This document shows positions 1 through 6,758 of a DNA stretch of 34,656 nucleotides, piece after piece. The translations under genes were made by a program, and so were the position numbers. Positions within the stretch are counted from its first letter, which is position 1, and the number at the start of each line of letters is the position of its first letter. The notes under the pieces are model-generated. The model searched no databases. It was given only the letters and a program-made list of their open reading frames with translations, and was not told the DNA's origin. Origin of the DNA: an uncultured Leuconostoc sp. (lineage in GTDB: Bacteria; Bacillota; Bacilli; Lactobacillales; Lactobacillaceae); NCBI GenBank assembly GCA_900554745.1, contig USIU01000001.1, forward strand, positions 1 to 34,656, read 5' to 3'.

Positions 1-1
1 G

Positions 2-253
2 CTCACATTAGATGATGTTGTTGGTGTCGTGAGTACGGACTTTAGGCGTGTGAATTTTGATACGCAATTAGAAATATCACGCGCCCAGTCTGTTGACTGG
101 CCGTTCGCGGCGGAATACGTGCTTATGTTACAAACAGGTCGTTTCACACGTGATCGTGATAGTTTGCGTGAGAATGACAAATTTTTGATGTATCAAGCCC
201 AAGCCAAACACTTTTTAACACAACTAAAGGAGAGCCATTATCGCAAAAGTTAA
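2..253 (+). CDS. C-terminal part of an unrecognised protein (5' end outside window)
   Basis: An open frame enters from the left edge and ends with TAA at 251-253, giving the last 83 residues of a protein whose start is not in the window. A GTG at 29 could serve as a start, but the frame is open to the edge, so truncation by the window is more likely. The visible part is polar and probably helical, rich in Gln, Arg and Asp, with no membrane segment and a basic tail (HYRKS). I do not recognise the family; the dUTPase often found before radA is not supported because no dUTPase C-terminal motif is visible. Its last 14 bases overlap the proposed radA start, so the two are probably translated in a coupled way from one message. 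Confidence 0.6.
   Translation, partial: LTLDDVVGVVSTDFRRVNFDTQLEISRAQSVDWPFAAEYVLMLQTGRFTRDRDSLRENDKFLMYQAQAKHFLTQLKESHYRKS
226..242 (+). promoter_or_regulatory. radA ribosome binding site with ATC start
   Basis: AAAGGAG at 226-232 lies 7 nt before ATC (240-242) and 4 nt before ATT (237-239). No ATG, GTG or TTG in the radA frame lies near it. The residues after the ATC, AKVKTQFICSNCG, match the usual RadA N-terminus, in which Met precedes AK, so ATC at 240 is the best start. Confidence 0.65.
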
Positions 254-1607
254 AACACAATTTATCTGCTCAAACTGTGGGTTTACTTCGGCCCGATACC
301 TAGGACGTTGTTCCAACTGTGGTGAATGGGGCACATTTGTCGAAGAAAAAATCCTGCCCGAAACCAACGACCGAAAAAGTCGGGTGAGTCTCGATGGTCG
401 TACGGCTAAAGTTGAAAAAATTAATGAGGTGACATCCGAGGAAACACCGCGTGTTGCCACGAACCTGAAAGAACTGAACCGCGTGTTAGGCGGTGGGGTG
501 GTGCCAGGTTCAATGGTGCTGATTGGTGGTGATCCAGGGATTGGGAAATCCACCCTCTTGCTCCAAGTTTCTGGCCAATTGGCGCATGAAGGCCGCGTGT
601 TATACGTGACGGGGGAAGAATCTGCCACGCAAGTCAAGCTACGCGCCGACCGTCTGGGCGTGGGCAATGATGAATTTTACCTCTATCCAGAAACGGATAT
701 GACGGCGATTAAAAAGCAAATTGAGTCGCTACAACCAGATTTTGTCGTGATTGATTCGGTACAAACCATGCAGGAACCAGACGTGACCTCAGCGATTGGG
801 TCTGTGTCACAAATTCGTGAAGTCACGGCGGATTTATTACAAATTGCCAAAACAAATAACATTTCTGTGTTCATCGTTGGCCACGTGACCAAGGATGGCG
901 CGATTGCTGGGCCAAAGATTTTGGAGCATATGGTCGATACGGTGCTGTATTTTGAAGGCGATAGTAACTATAAGTATCGCATTTTACGGGCGGTAAAAAA
1001 CCGGTTTGGTGCCACCAATGAATTGGGTATTTTTGAAATGCGTGACGGCGGCTTGATTGAAGTGGCGAACCCATCAGAAATCTTCCTTGAAGAACGATTA
1101 GCTGGGGCAACTGGCTCGGCTATCGTGGTTGCCTTAGAAGGTTCACGCCCAATTTTGGTGGAGTTGCAGGCTTTGGTGACGCCGACCGTCTTTGGGAATG
1201 CGCAACGGACGGCCGCCGGATTAGATCGCAATCGCGTGTCGTTAATCATGGCCGTTTTGGAAAAGCGCGCCAACCTCTTGTTGCAAAATCAAGATGCTTA
1301 TCTGAAAGCTGCCGGTGGGGTCAAGCTAGATGAACCCGCGATTGATTTGGCGATTGCCGTGGCGCTGGCCAGTTCTTATCATGATAAGGAGTCGCGGCCA
1401 AGTGATGTTTTCGTCGGTGAAATCGGATTGACTGGGGAAATTCGGAGTGTGGCTGATATTGAAAGCCGGTTGAAGGAGGCCCGCAAGCTCGGCTTTAAAC
1501 GGGCGATTGTGCCAAAGAATAACTTGAATGGGGTCACACTCCCTGAAGGAATTCAAGTGATTGGCGTCGCCACATTACGAGAAGCATTGCAATTAGCCTT
1601 AGATTAA
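240..1607 (+). CDS. radA: DNA repair protein RadA (Sms), branch-migration ATPase
   Basis: RadA is a RecA-like ATPase that helps process recombination intermediates and extends D-loops in the cytoplasm. Read from ATC at 240 the protein has 455 residues, the usual family length. It has an N-terminal zinc finger with Cys10, Cys13, Cys24 and Cys27, a Walker A motif GGDPGIGKST at 96-105, the RadA-specific KNRFG motif at 253-257 and a C-terminal Lon-protease-like domain. The nearest conventional start, GTG at 384, would remove the whole zinc finger, so a non-AUG start is needed to explain the intact reading frame. The gene overlaps the preceding one by 14 nt and is followed 11 nt later by a small membrane protein gene. 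The function is secure; the exact initiation codon (ATC 240, or ATT 237) is inferred. Confidence 0.95.
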   Translation: MAKVKTQFICSNCGFTSARYLGRCSNCGEWGTFVEEKILPETNDRKSRVSLDGRTAKVEKINEVTSEETPRVATNLKELNRVLGGGVVPGSMVLIGGDPGIGKSTLLLQVSGQLAHEGRVLYVTGEESATQVKLRADRLGVGNDEFYLYPETDMTAIKKQIESLQPDFVVIDSVQTMQEPDVTSAIGSVSQIREVTADLLQIAKTNNISVFIVGHVTKDGAIAGPKILEHMVDTVLYFEGDSNYKYRILRAVKNRFGATNELGIFEMRDGGLIEVANPSEIFLEERLAGATGSAIVVALEGSRPILVELQALVTPTVFGNAQRTAAGLDRNRVSLIMAVLEKRANLLLQNQDAYLKAAGGVKLDEPAIDLAIAVALASSYHDKESRPSDVFVGEIGLTGEIRSVADIESRLKEARKLGFKRAIVPKNNLNGVTLPEGIQVIGVATLREALQLALD

Positions 1608-1618
1608 AGGGGGGTAAC

Positions 1619-1942
1619 ATGTGGGATCTGATTCCTGGTGATTTAGTTATTTTGGTGCATAATGGGTTATATCGTTATGTTTCACGTGGAACAGGGTATC
1701 GGGGGCGCTGGTGGTTAGGCGTGCTGATAACCACGATGTTAGGCGGTATCCAAGTCGGCTTAGGCTGGCTGTTGGTCGTCGTTGGGCTTAGCGAGGCCCT
1801 AATTTTGTGGGGGAAAATTGCCGTTATGGCAATACTACTTGTAATCATGGTAGGACTAGGATGGGGTATCTATCACTGGTTAGTGCTACTGAGACGGTTG
1901 GTACGGGAACAAGCTATGCCAATCCACGCTCATCGTCATTAA
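1619..1942 (+). CDS. Small membrane protein of unknown function
   Basis: This 107-aa protein starts at ATG 1619 behind a strong GGGGGG-type SD. It has two clear hydrophobic segments (about residues 33-60 and 65-90) with a WW/W-rich start, and a short basic, His-rich C-terminus (HAHRH). The first 30 residues are polar and probably cytoplasmic or interfacial. I do not recognise the family. In many Firmicutes this place between radA and gltX is held by a PIN-TRAM membrane protein (YacL type); no PIN or TRAM domain is present here. It sits 11 nt after radA and is closed by a terminator, so it is probably the last gene of the radA operon. Confidence 0.75.
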   Translation: MWDLIPGDLVILVHNGLYRYVSRGTGYRGRWWLGVLITTMLGGIQVGLGWLLVVVGLSEALILWGKIAVMAILLVIMVGLGWGIYHWLVLLRRLVREQAMPIHAHRH

Positions 1943-1956
1943 ATAGATAACATGTC

Positions 1957-1985
1957 AAGGTCAGGTTAGTCACCTGACTTTTTGT
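1957..1985 (+). terminator. Rho-independent terminator after the radA operon
   Basis: AAGGTCAGGT pairs with ACCTGACTTT around a five-base loop (TAGTC) and is followed by a T-rich run. It separates the radA operon from gltX. Confidence 0.8.
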
Positions 1986-2004
1986 TTGGCGAATATTTGG
2001 CCAA

Positions 2005-2035
2005 TTGGAATTTTGTCGGGGTAATGTTGTACAAT
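2005..2035 (+). promoter_or_regulatory. Putative gltX promoter
   Basis: A good -10 (TACAAT, 2030-2035) is preceded by TTGGAA at 2005-2010, with a rather long 19-bp spacer. Position after a terminator and before gltX supports it; the -35 is weak. Confidence 0.5.
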
Positions 2036-2070
2036 AGAGTAGATAAATAACGGGATAAACCGTATAACTG

Positions 2071-2120
2071 AGGAGGAAATGCGTTAGTCAAACCACTTGC
2101 CTAACGCTTTATATCACATG
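2071..2120 (+). promoter_or_regulatory. gltX initiation region: SD, mini-cistron and hairpin before ATG
   Basis: A very strong SD (AGGAGG, 2071-2076) lies 41 nt before the conserved gltX ATG (2118), which has no SD of its own. Between them is a perfect 7-bp inverted repeat, GCGTTAG (2081-2087) and CTAACGC (2101-2107), leaving 10 nt to the ATG. Folding it shortens the effective spacing to about 14 nt. The SD is also directly followed by a two-codon reading frame, ATG CGT TAG (2079-2087), whose stop lies in the 5' arm. A TTG at 2097 in frame with gltX lies in the loop and has no suitably spaced SD. Confidence 0.6.
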
Positions 2121-3614
2121 ACAGAAGACATTCGTGTTCGCTATGCCCCATCACCAACAGGACATTTACATATTGGTAACGCGCGTACCGCTATCTTTAA
2201 CTGGCTTTTTGCACGTCATTATAACGGTCAATTTATTATTCGAATTGAAGATACTGATTCAGCCCGTAACATTGCTGATGGTGAAAAGTCACAGTTAGAA
2301 AACTTGGCTTGGCTTGGTTTGGACTGGGATGAATCACCAGAAAAGCCGGGTGCTTATGGGCCATATCGCCAATCTGAACGCAACGCTCAAGGTATTTACC
2401 AACCATTTATTGATGAATTGTTGGCAAAGGGCTTGGCGTATAAGTCTTATAAGACATCCGAACAACTGGCTGCGGAACGCGAAGCGCAACAAGCCGCTAA
2501 GCAAGCTCCACATTACGTCTATGAATATGAAGGGTTGACGGATGCAGAACGTGAAGCCAAGTATGCGGAATTTGAAGCGCAAGGGTTAAAGCCAGTCATT
2601 CGTTTCCGTGTCCCAGAAGAAAAAGTTTATGCTTGGGATGACATTGTTAAGGGGCATATCGAAATCGGTGCCAAGGAAATTGGTGGCGACTGGGTGATTC
2701 AAAAAGCCGATGGGATGCCAACGTATAACTTTGCGGTGGTTGTCGATGATCATTTGATGAAGATTTCTCACGTGTTGCGTGGGGATGATCACGTCTCAAA
2801 CACACCCAAGCAAATGATGATTTTTGAAGCATTGGGTTGGGATGTGCCAAAGTTTGGTCACATGGCCTTGATTATCAACGGTGAGACAGGTAAAAAGTTG
2901 TCAAAGCGTGACGAAAATGTGTTGCAATTCGTGGAACAATACAAGGATTTGGGTTATCAACCACAAGCGATGGTTAACTTTATTGGCTTGCTTGGTTGGT
3001 CACCAAAGGGTGAAGATGAAATTTTCTCACTTGAAGAATTCACGCAAATGTTTGACGAAAAGCGTCTGTCAAAGGCCAACGCTAAGTTTGACCAAAAGAA
3101 GTTGGAATGGATTAACAACCAGTGGATGCGTCGTGATTTGGATCAAGTGATGCCACAATTGATTCAAGAATTGGTCAATGCGGACTTAGTTAGCGCAGAA
3201 GATGCAACAGCAAAGCGCGATTGGTTAACACAAGTCATTAAAGTTGCCGGTGTGGAAGGTATTTCTTACACACGCGAAATTGTTGACTTAGTGCGTCGCC
3301 CATTCTTTGAATTAAGTGACATAACGGATGAAATGGTTGAGTATCTCACCTCTGATGACGGTCGTCAGGTCTTTGCAGCTTGGGAAAAAGCTTACACAGC
3401 TTTGCCGGAAACAGCAACTGCTGAAGACTATATGGCGGTAATTCGTGAGATTCAAAGCACACTTGAAATCAAGGGTCGCAACTTGTGGAATCCAATTCGT
3501 ATCGCGACAACCCATGAAGTGCAAGGACCAAACTTGCCAGAAATGTTAGTCGTATTAGAAAAAGACAAGGTCTTAGCAACCATGGCCGATGTCAAAGCAA
3601 AATATTTAGCCTAA
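2118..3614 (+). CDS. gltX: Glutamate--tRNA ligase
   Basis: Class I aminoacyl-tRNA synthetase that charges tRNA-Glu, and in organisms lacking glutaminyl-tRNA synthetase also tRNA-Gln for later amidation. The ATG at 2118 gives 498 residues, the family length, and begins with the typical TEDIRVRYAPSPTGHLHIGNARTA-like block, which contains the HIGN form of the HIGH motif near residue 18. The second ATP-binding motif is KLSKR at 260-264. The C-terminal anticodon-binding helical domain is complete. The gene is monocistronic, flanked by terminators on both sides. The start was chosen over TTG 2097 because homology begins at 2118; the missing nearby SD is discussed as a finding. Confidence 0.97.
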   Translation: MTEDIRVRYAPSPTGHLHIGNARTAIFNWLFARHYNGQFIIRIEDTDSARNIADGEKSQLENLAWLGLDWDESPEKPGAYGPYRQSERNAQGIYQPFIDELLAKGLAYKSYKTSEQLAAEREAQQAAKQAPHYVYEYEGLTDAEREAKYAEFEAQGLKPVIRFRVPEEKVYAWDDIVKGHIEIGAKEIGGDWVIQKADGMPTYNFAVVVDDHLMKISHVLRGDDHVSNTPKQMMIFEALGWDVPKFGHMALIINGETGKKLSKRDENVLQFVEQYKDLGYQPQAMVNFIGLLGWSPKGEDEIFSLEEFTQMFDEKRLSKANAKFDQKKLEWINNQWMRRDLDQVMPQLIQELVNADLVSAEDATAKRDWLTQVIKVAGVEGISYTREIVDLVRRPFFELSDITDEMVEYLTSDDGRQVFAAWEKAYTALPETATAEDYMAVIREIQSTLEIKGRNLWNPIRIATTHEVQGPNLPEMLVVLEKDKVLATMADVKAKYLA

Positions 3615-3626
3615 TTTAGGCGGATC

Positions 3627-3662
3627 AAAAAGGTGCTTCGGGTTAACCGAGGCCCTTTTTTT
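3627..3662 (+). terminator. Rho-independent terminator after gltX
   Basis: An A-rich 5' flank and GC-rich arms around GTTAA (TTCGG with CCGA, GC with GGC) are followed by seven T residues. It lies 12 nt after the gltX stop. Confidence 0.75.
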
Positions 3663-3749
3663 GATAGGTTTTATGACAGCAAATCCGAGGACATTTGGTA
3701 GGGTTTGGCATACAATGGGGTAACAGCTCATAAAGAAAGTGTGAATACT

Positions 3750-4655
3750 ATGTATGCAGTAGAAATGTTAAATTATGGGGCGCCAGCGGTCTTGGTCGAT
3801 AACTTAGCGGCAGCCATGCCAGTGATTAAACCTAAACAAGTATTGGTGAAACAACGGGCCACAGCCATTGATCCTTATGACGTGAAGTTTCGGGCAGGGT
3901 TAATGGGCACGGATAAGCCGACGCCACTGATTCCAGGGTCATCAGTGGCCGGGGTGGTCGTGGCAGTGGGTGCTGAAGTGACGGCATTTGCCGTTGGTGA
4001 TCGCGTGGCGGCGTCGACCCATCTTAAGAGTTACGCTGAGTTTGTCCCAGTTGGCCAATCCTTACTGGCCAAAATTCCTGACGCCGTGAGTGATGTTCAA
4101 GCGGCGGCGGTCGTGTTGGGTGGCCAAACGGGTTATCAAATGATGACCAAAGATTTAGCGGTTCAGCCCAGTGATACGGTATTCATTTCGGGTGGTGCTG
4201 GTTCGGTTGGTTTCACGGCCATTCAGGTGGCAAAATGGCTCGGGGTACAGCGGATCGACACGACAGTTCGTGGACAGGCAGCCGCCGACTTTGTACAAGC
4301 CGTTGATCCGAGACTACATGTCATTGATGGCCAAATGACGTCGCTTCAAGCAGCGATACCGGCCGGCGTAGATGTGATTTTAGATACGCTTGGAGGTGAC
4401 ATGTTGCAGGCGTCATTGGCCGTTTTGAAACCGACAGGGCGCGTGGTGTCGTTGGTTGATACGGTAGCTGATCCGCGCGTGACGATGGGCTATTTGCAAT
4501 CAAACGGGCCGCAACTCGCCGAATTGTTAGCGTTAGTAGCCCAAGGTCAGGTCATTGTGAACATTGCTGAAACGCGCCCCTTTAATGCGGAAAACGTTCG
4601 TGATTTTCAAACGCGACAGCACGTGTTGGGAAAATTAGTCCTCACATTTGATTAA
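3750..4655 (+). CDS. Zinc-independent quinone oxidoreductase-like protein (MDR superfamily)
   Basis: A 301-aa member of the COG0604 branch of medium-chain dehydrogenases, cytoplasmic and probably NADPH-dependent, reducing quinones or enones. The N-terminal GroES-like fold contains the typical DPYDVKFRAGLMG and PGSSVAGVVVAVG segments. The Rossmann domain has a nucleotide-binding GGAGSVGFTAIQVAK motif near residues 150-165. The structural zinc cysteines and the catalytic Cys/His pattern of alcohol dehydrogenases are absent. I chose ATG 3750 (MYAVEML) rather than the longer frame from 3705 because family members start there. The SD is weak (AAGAAAGTG). It is a single gene between two terminators. 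The exact substrate cannot be told from sequence. Confidence 0.85.
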   Translation: MYAVEMLNYGAPAVLVDNLAAAMPVIKPKQVLVKQRATAIDPYDVKFRAGLMGTDKPTPLIPGSSVAGVVVAVGAEVTAFAVGDRVAASTHLKSYAEFVPVGQSLLAKIPDAVSDVQAAAVVLGGQTGYQMMTKDLAVQPSDTVFISGGAGSVGFTAIQVAKWLGVQRIDTTVRGQAAADFVQAVDPRLHVIDGQMTSLQAAIPAGVDVILDTLGGDMLQASLAVLKPTGRVVSLVDTVADPRVTMGYLQSNGPQLAELLALVAQGQVIVNIAETRPFNAENVRDFQTRQHVLGKLVLTFD

Positions 4656-4684
4656 AAGTATCACTTCGGTGATACTTTTATTTT
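4654..4684 (+). terminator. Strong terminator with a TTCG loop
   Basis: Perfect 11-bp stem AAAAGTATCAC / GTGATACTTTT closed by a TTCG tetraloop (4665-4668), then ATTTT. The stem begins inside the stop codon of the oxidoreductase gene. Confidence 0.9.
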
Positions 4685-4745
4685 GTAAGTAATCGTGATT
4701 TTTTTCACGTGATAAAAAATAAATACCAATTTGTCATAATAAAAG

Positions 4746-4774
4746 TTTACAAATCCGCTAAAAACAGGTACAAT
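4746..4774 (+). promoter_or_regulatory. Promoter of the alcohol dehydrogenase gene
   Basis: TTTACA (4746-4751), a 17-bp spacer and TACAAT (4769-4774) form a near-consensus sigma-A promoter. The expected transcription start is near 4781. Confidence 0.8.
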
Positions 4775-4778
4775 TTAT

Positions 4779-4796
4779 TTGTAAATTAATTCACAT
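4779..4796 (+). promoter_or_regulatory. Rex-type (NADH-sensing) operator
   Basis: The 18-bp sequence TTGTAAATTAATTCACAT fits the Rex consensus TTGTGAA-N4-TTCACAA at 12 of 14 fixed positions. It lies directly after the -10 and covers the expected transcription start, a typical repressor position. Rex commonly controls alcohol dehydrogenases in Firmicutes, which fits the gene downstream. The rex gene is not in the window. Confidence 0.7.
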
Positions 4797-4817
4797 GGAA
4801 AAAGGAGTATGCTTAAC

Positions 4818-5873
4818 ATGAAAGCAGCAGTTGTACGTGAAAATCCAGATGGATATGTTGATTTGATTGAAGATTGGGAACCAAAGCCGCTAGCCTTTGG
4901 CGAAGCTTTAGTTGATATTGAATATGTTGGGCTTTGCCACACTGATTTGCATGTGGCGAATGCTGATTTTGGTAATCCAAATGAACTTGGACAACGTAAC
5001 GGTCAGTTCCGTCGCGTTATCGGGCACGAAGGTGTTGGGCGCGTTTCAAAGTTAGCTGAAGGTGCCAGCGACTATCTTAAGATTGGTGACCGTGTCTCAA
5101 TCGCTTGGTTCTTTGACGCCTGTGGTGTGTGTGACTACTGTGTGACAGGTAATGAAACATTCTGCCGTAAGGTCCGTAATTCAGGTTACACAATTGACGG
5201 GGCAATGTCACAACAAGCAGTTGTCAATGCCAAGTATGCCGTTAAGGTACCAGAAGGCTTGGATCCAGTGCAAGCAACGTCAATTACTTGTGCGGGTGTG
5301 ACAATGTATAAGTCATTGAAGGTCGGTGAAACAAAGCCTGGACAATGGGTATCGGTTCACGGTGCTGGTGGTTTGGGTAACTTGGCCGTCCAATATGCCC
5401 ACAATGTCTTTGGCGCACACGTTGCCGTTATTGATGGTAACGATGACAAGTTAGCTGCTGCCCATGAAAATGGTGCGGAAGTATTGATCAACCGTAAGAA
5501 GGTGGATGATGTTGCAGCTGAAGTGCAAAAGGCTACTGGTGGTGTGCACAATGCGCAAGTGACAGCCGTTAACGCCGCTGCCTTTGACCAAGCTGTTGAC
5601 TCACTACGCCCAATGGGTAAGTTGGTTGCCGTGGCTTTGCCACAAGGTGACATGGCTTTGAACATTGCCAAGACTGTCTTGGATGGCATTGAAGTACGTG
5701 GTTCATTGGTTGGAACACGTGCTGACTTGAAGGAAGCCTTCCAATTTGGTGCCGAAGGTAAGGTTAAGCCAATCGTTGAAAAGGTTGCCTTTGCCGACAT
5801 GAACGAAGTGATTGATGAAATGAAGGCTGGTAAGATTACTGGTCGTAAGGTCTTTGACTTCACAGTACTATAA
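4818..5873 (+). CDS. adhP: Zinc-dependent alcohol dehydrogenase (AdhP/AdhA type)
   Basis: A 351-aa NAD-dependent medium-chain alcohol dehydrogenase that reduces acetaldehyde to ethanol and reoxidises NADH, important in heterolactic fermentation. Visible features are the catalytic zinc ligands in GLCHTDLH and GHEGVG, the structural zinc loop with four Cys (CGVC-x2-C-x7-C) and the Rossmann motif GAGGLGNLAVQYA. ATG 4818 lies 10 nt after AAAGGAG; the in-frame ATG at 4809 is only 1 nt from the SD and was rejected. Codon use is strongly biased, as in highly expressed genes such as xpkA. The gene has its own promoter, a Rex-like operator and a terminator, so it is likely monocistronic and redox-regulated. 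Confidence 0.95.
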   Translation: MKAAVVRENPDGYVDLIEDWEPKPLAFGEALVDIEYVGLCHTDLHVANADFGNPNELGQRNGQFRRVIGHEGVGRVSKLAEGASDYLKIGDRVSIAWFFDACGVCDYCVTGNETFCRKVRNSGYTIDGAMSQQAVVNAKYAVKVPEGLDPVQATSITCAGVTMYKSLKVGETKPGQWVSVHGAGGLGNLAVQYAHNVFGAHVAVIDGNDDKLAAAHENGAEVLINRKKVDDVAAEVQKATGGVHNAQVTAVNAAAFDQAVDSLRPMGKLVAVALPQGDMALNIAKTVLDGIEVRGSLVGTRADLKEAFQFGAEGKVKPIVEKVAFADMNEVIDEMKAGKITGRKVFDFTVL

Positions 5874-5876
5874 GCC

Positions 5877-5907
5877 AAAAATCGTCCAATTTTGGACGAT
5901 TTTTTTG
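5877..5907 (+). terminator. Terminator after adhP
   Basis: AAAAATCGTCCAA and TTGGACGATTTTT form a long perfect stem, followed by further T residues. Confidence 0.9.
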
Positions 5908-6033
5908 TTGTTATCAGGGCGCTTTCGGTTGTTTTGAACATAGCAGTTTTGATAGGGCTGTGTTAGAATTGGGTAACAAATGTATTGGAGGAAACGATCT
6001 TTTTCCTGATGGGAAGGAGGTTATGATTAAAAC

Positions 6034-6573
6034 ATGCCATACTTTACACAACAACTTTTTAGTGGTCAACGTGATCGTATTTTACGTGTGGTGGATGCGG
6101 CTAGTGAAGATCAAGCAACCGCTGGTTTTATCCATTTATTCGATGAACGCCGCGTTTATGATTTTGATTATGCGACCGAACTAACGGAAGGGCGTATCAC
6201 GCAAGAAGAATTTGATGTTGAGGGCGAAGCAAATAATACGTTCAGCGTTAACTTTATGCCAATCGTGAATGATGACGAAGACATTCCAGACGAATTGTTT
6301 GAAGAATGGGCCGCCTTAATCGGACGCGAATATGCACTGATGCCACATGTGCACATCAATATTTATCAACAAGCCTTGAAGCCAGAAATCGAACAGATTG
6401 ATGAACCAACCTTTGAAGCGCGGTTGTTAGAATTAATTACTCGTATTTTAGGGTCCTCAATTGTCGGTTTTGCGGAAAAGTCGCTCACACTATTTCCAAG
6501 TTATTTAGTGCAAGAACAACAAGCTGAGTCAGCACCACAAGGGCCAACAACTCAAATTATCTTGCCAGATTAA
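6034..6573 (+). CDS. Acidic protein of unknown function
   Basis: A 179-aa soluble, strongly acidic protein without membrane segments. It shows mixed helix and strand character, an acidic central stretch (NDDEDIPDELFEEW, about residues 75-88) and a low-complexity Gln/Pro/Ala tail. I do not recognise a family or catalytic motif. ATG 6034 lies 13 nt after AAGGAGG (6014-6020). A closer ATG at 6023 opens another frame of 53 codons (MIKTCHTL...) with a better SD distance, but its composition looks non-coding and it overlaps this longer frame. The gene stands alone between the adhP terminator and the promoter of the SAM hydrolase operon. Confidence 0.7.
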   Translation: MPYFTQQLFSGQRDRILRVVDAASEDQATAGFIHLFDERRVYDFDYATELTEGRITQEEFDVEGEANNTFSVNFMPIVNDDEDIPDELFEEWAALIGREYALMPHVHINIYQQALKPEIEQIDEPTFEARLLELITRILGSSIVGFAEKSLTLFPSYLVQEQQAESAPQGPTTQIILPD

Positions 6574-6586
6574 GATAAGAAATAAA

Positions 6587-6615
6587 TTGACACAAAATAA
6601 GAATTATCTTAAAAT
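6587..6615 (+). promoter_or_regulatory. Promoter of the SAM hydrolase/ECF operon
   Basis: TTGACA (6587-6592), 17 bp, TAAAAT (6610-6615): a consensus -35 and good -10. The expected start near 6622 leaves a leader of about 186 nt before the first gene. Confidence 0.85.
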
Positions 6616-6621
6616 AATAAC

Positions 6622-6742
6622 ATGTTAATAAAGCGATGACGAGTCAACTATTTGACTAATAACCCGTCAAACAGGACGCTGGCCTGCTTACCAGACTGTT
6701 TGTCGCGCCCTGCTAATCACAGTGATTAACAGGGTCTTTTTA
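6622..6742 (+). ncRNA. Structured leader RNA, candidate riboswitch or attenuator
   Basis: Between the promoter and the first gene there are three hairpins. P1 is AGTCAA (6642-6647)/TTGACT (6652-6657), enclosed by GACG (6638-6641)/CGTC (6665-6668). P2 is CAAACAG (6668-6674)/CTGTTTG (6696-6702), capped by CTGG (6679-6682)/CCAG (6691-6694). The third is a terminator (6708-6742). An alternative helix, CAGGACGC (6672-6679) with GCGCCCTG (6705-6712), has seven of eight pairs and excludes both P2 and the terminator, as an antiterminator would. I could not match it to SAM, S-MK, TPP, preQ1, THF, purine or T-box consensus elements known to me. Confidence 0.55.
6708..6742 (+). terminator. Attenuator terminator in the leader
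   Basis: CCCTG (6708-6712)/CAGGG (6730-6734) with an inner TAATC/GATTA stem and a following TCTTTTTA run. It stands before the operon, not after a gene, so readthrough must be controlled. Confidence 0.8.
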
Positions 6743-6758
6743 TTGGCAGCTATCTATT

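Noticed and set aside
2041..2117. A T-box riboswitch before gltX
   Set aside because: The leader is too short and lacks the T-box sequence, specifier loop and terminator/antiterminator pair.
3695..3716. A promoter with TTGGTA and TACAAT before the quinone oxidoreductase gene
   Set aside because: The -10 is good, but the -35-like element is only 10 bp away and no other -35 is convincing.
5357..5941. A 194-codon open frame on the minus strand across adhP
   Set aside because: It is antisense to a clearly conserved, codon-biased gene, and its Ser/Thr/Ala-rich composition is a by-product of that bias. No SD or family similarity is seen.
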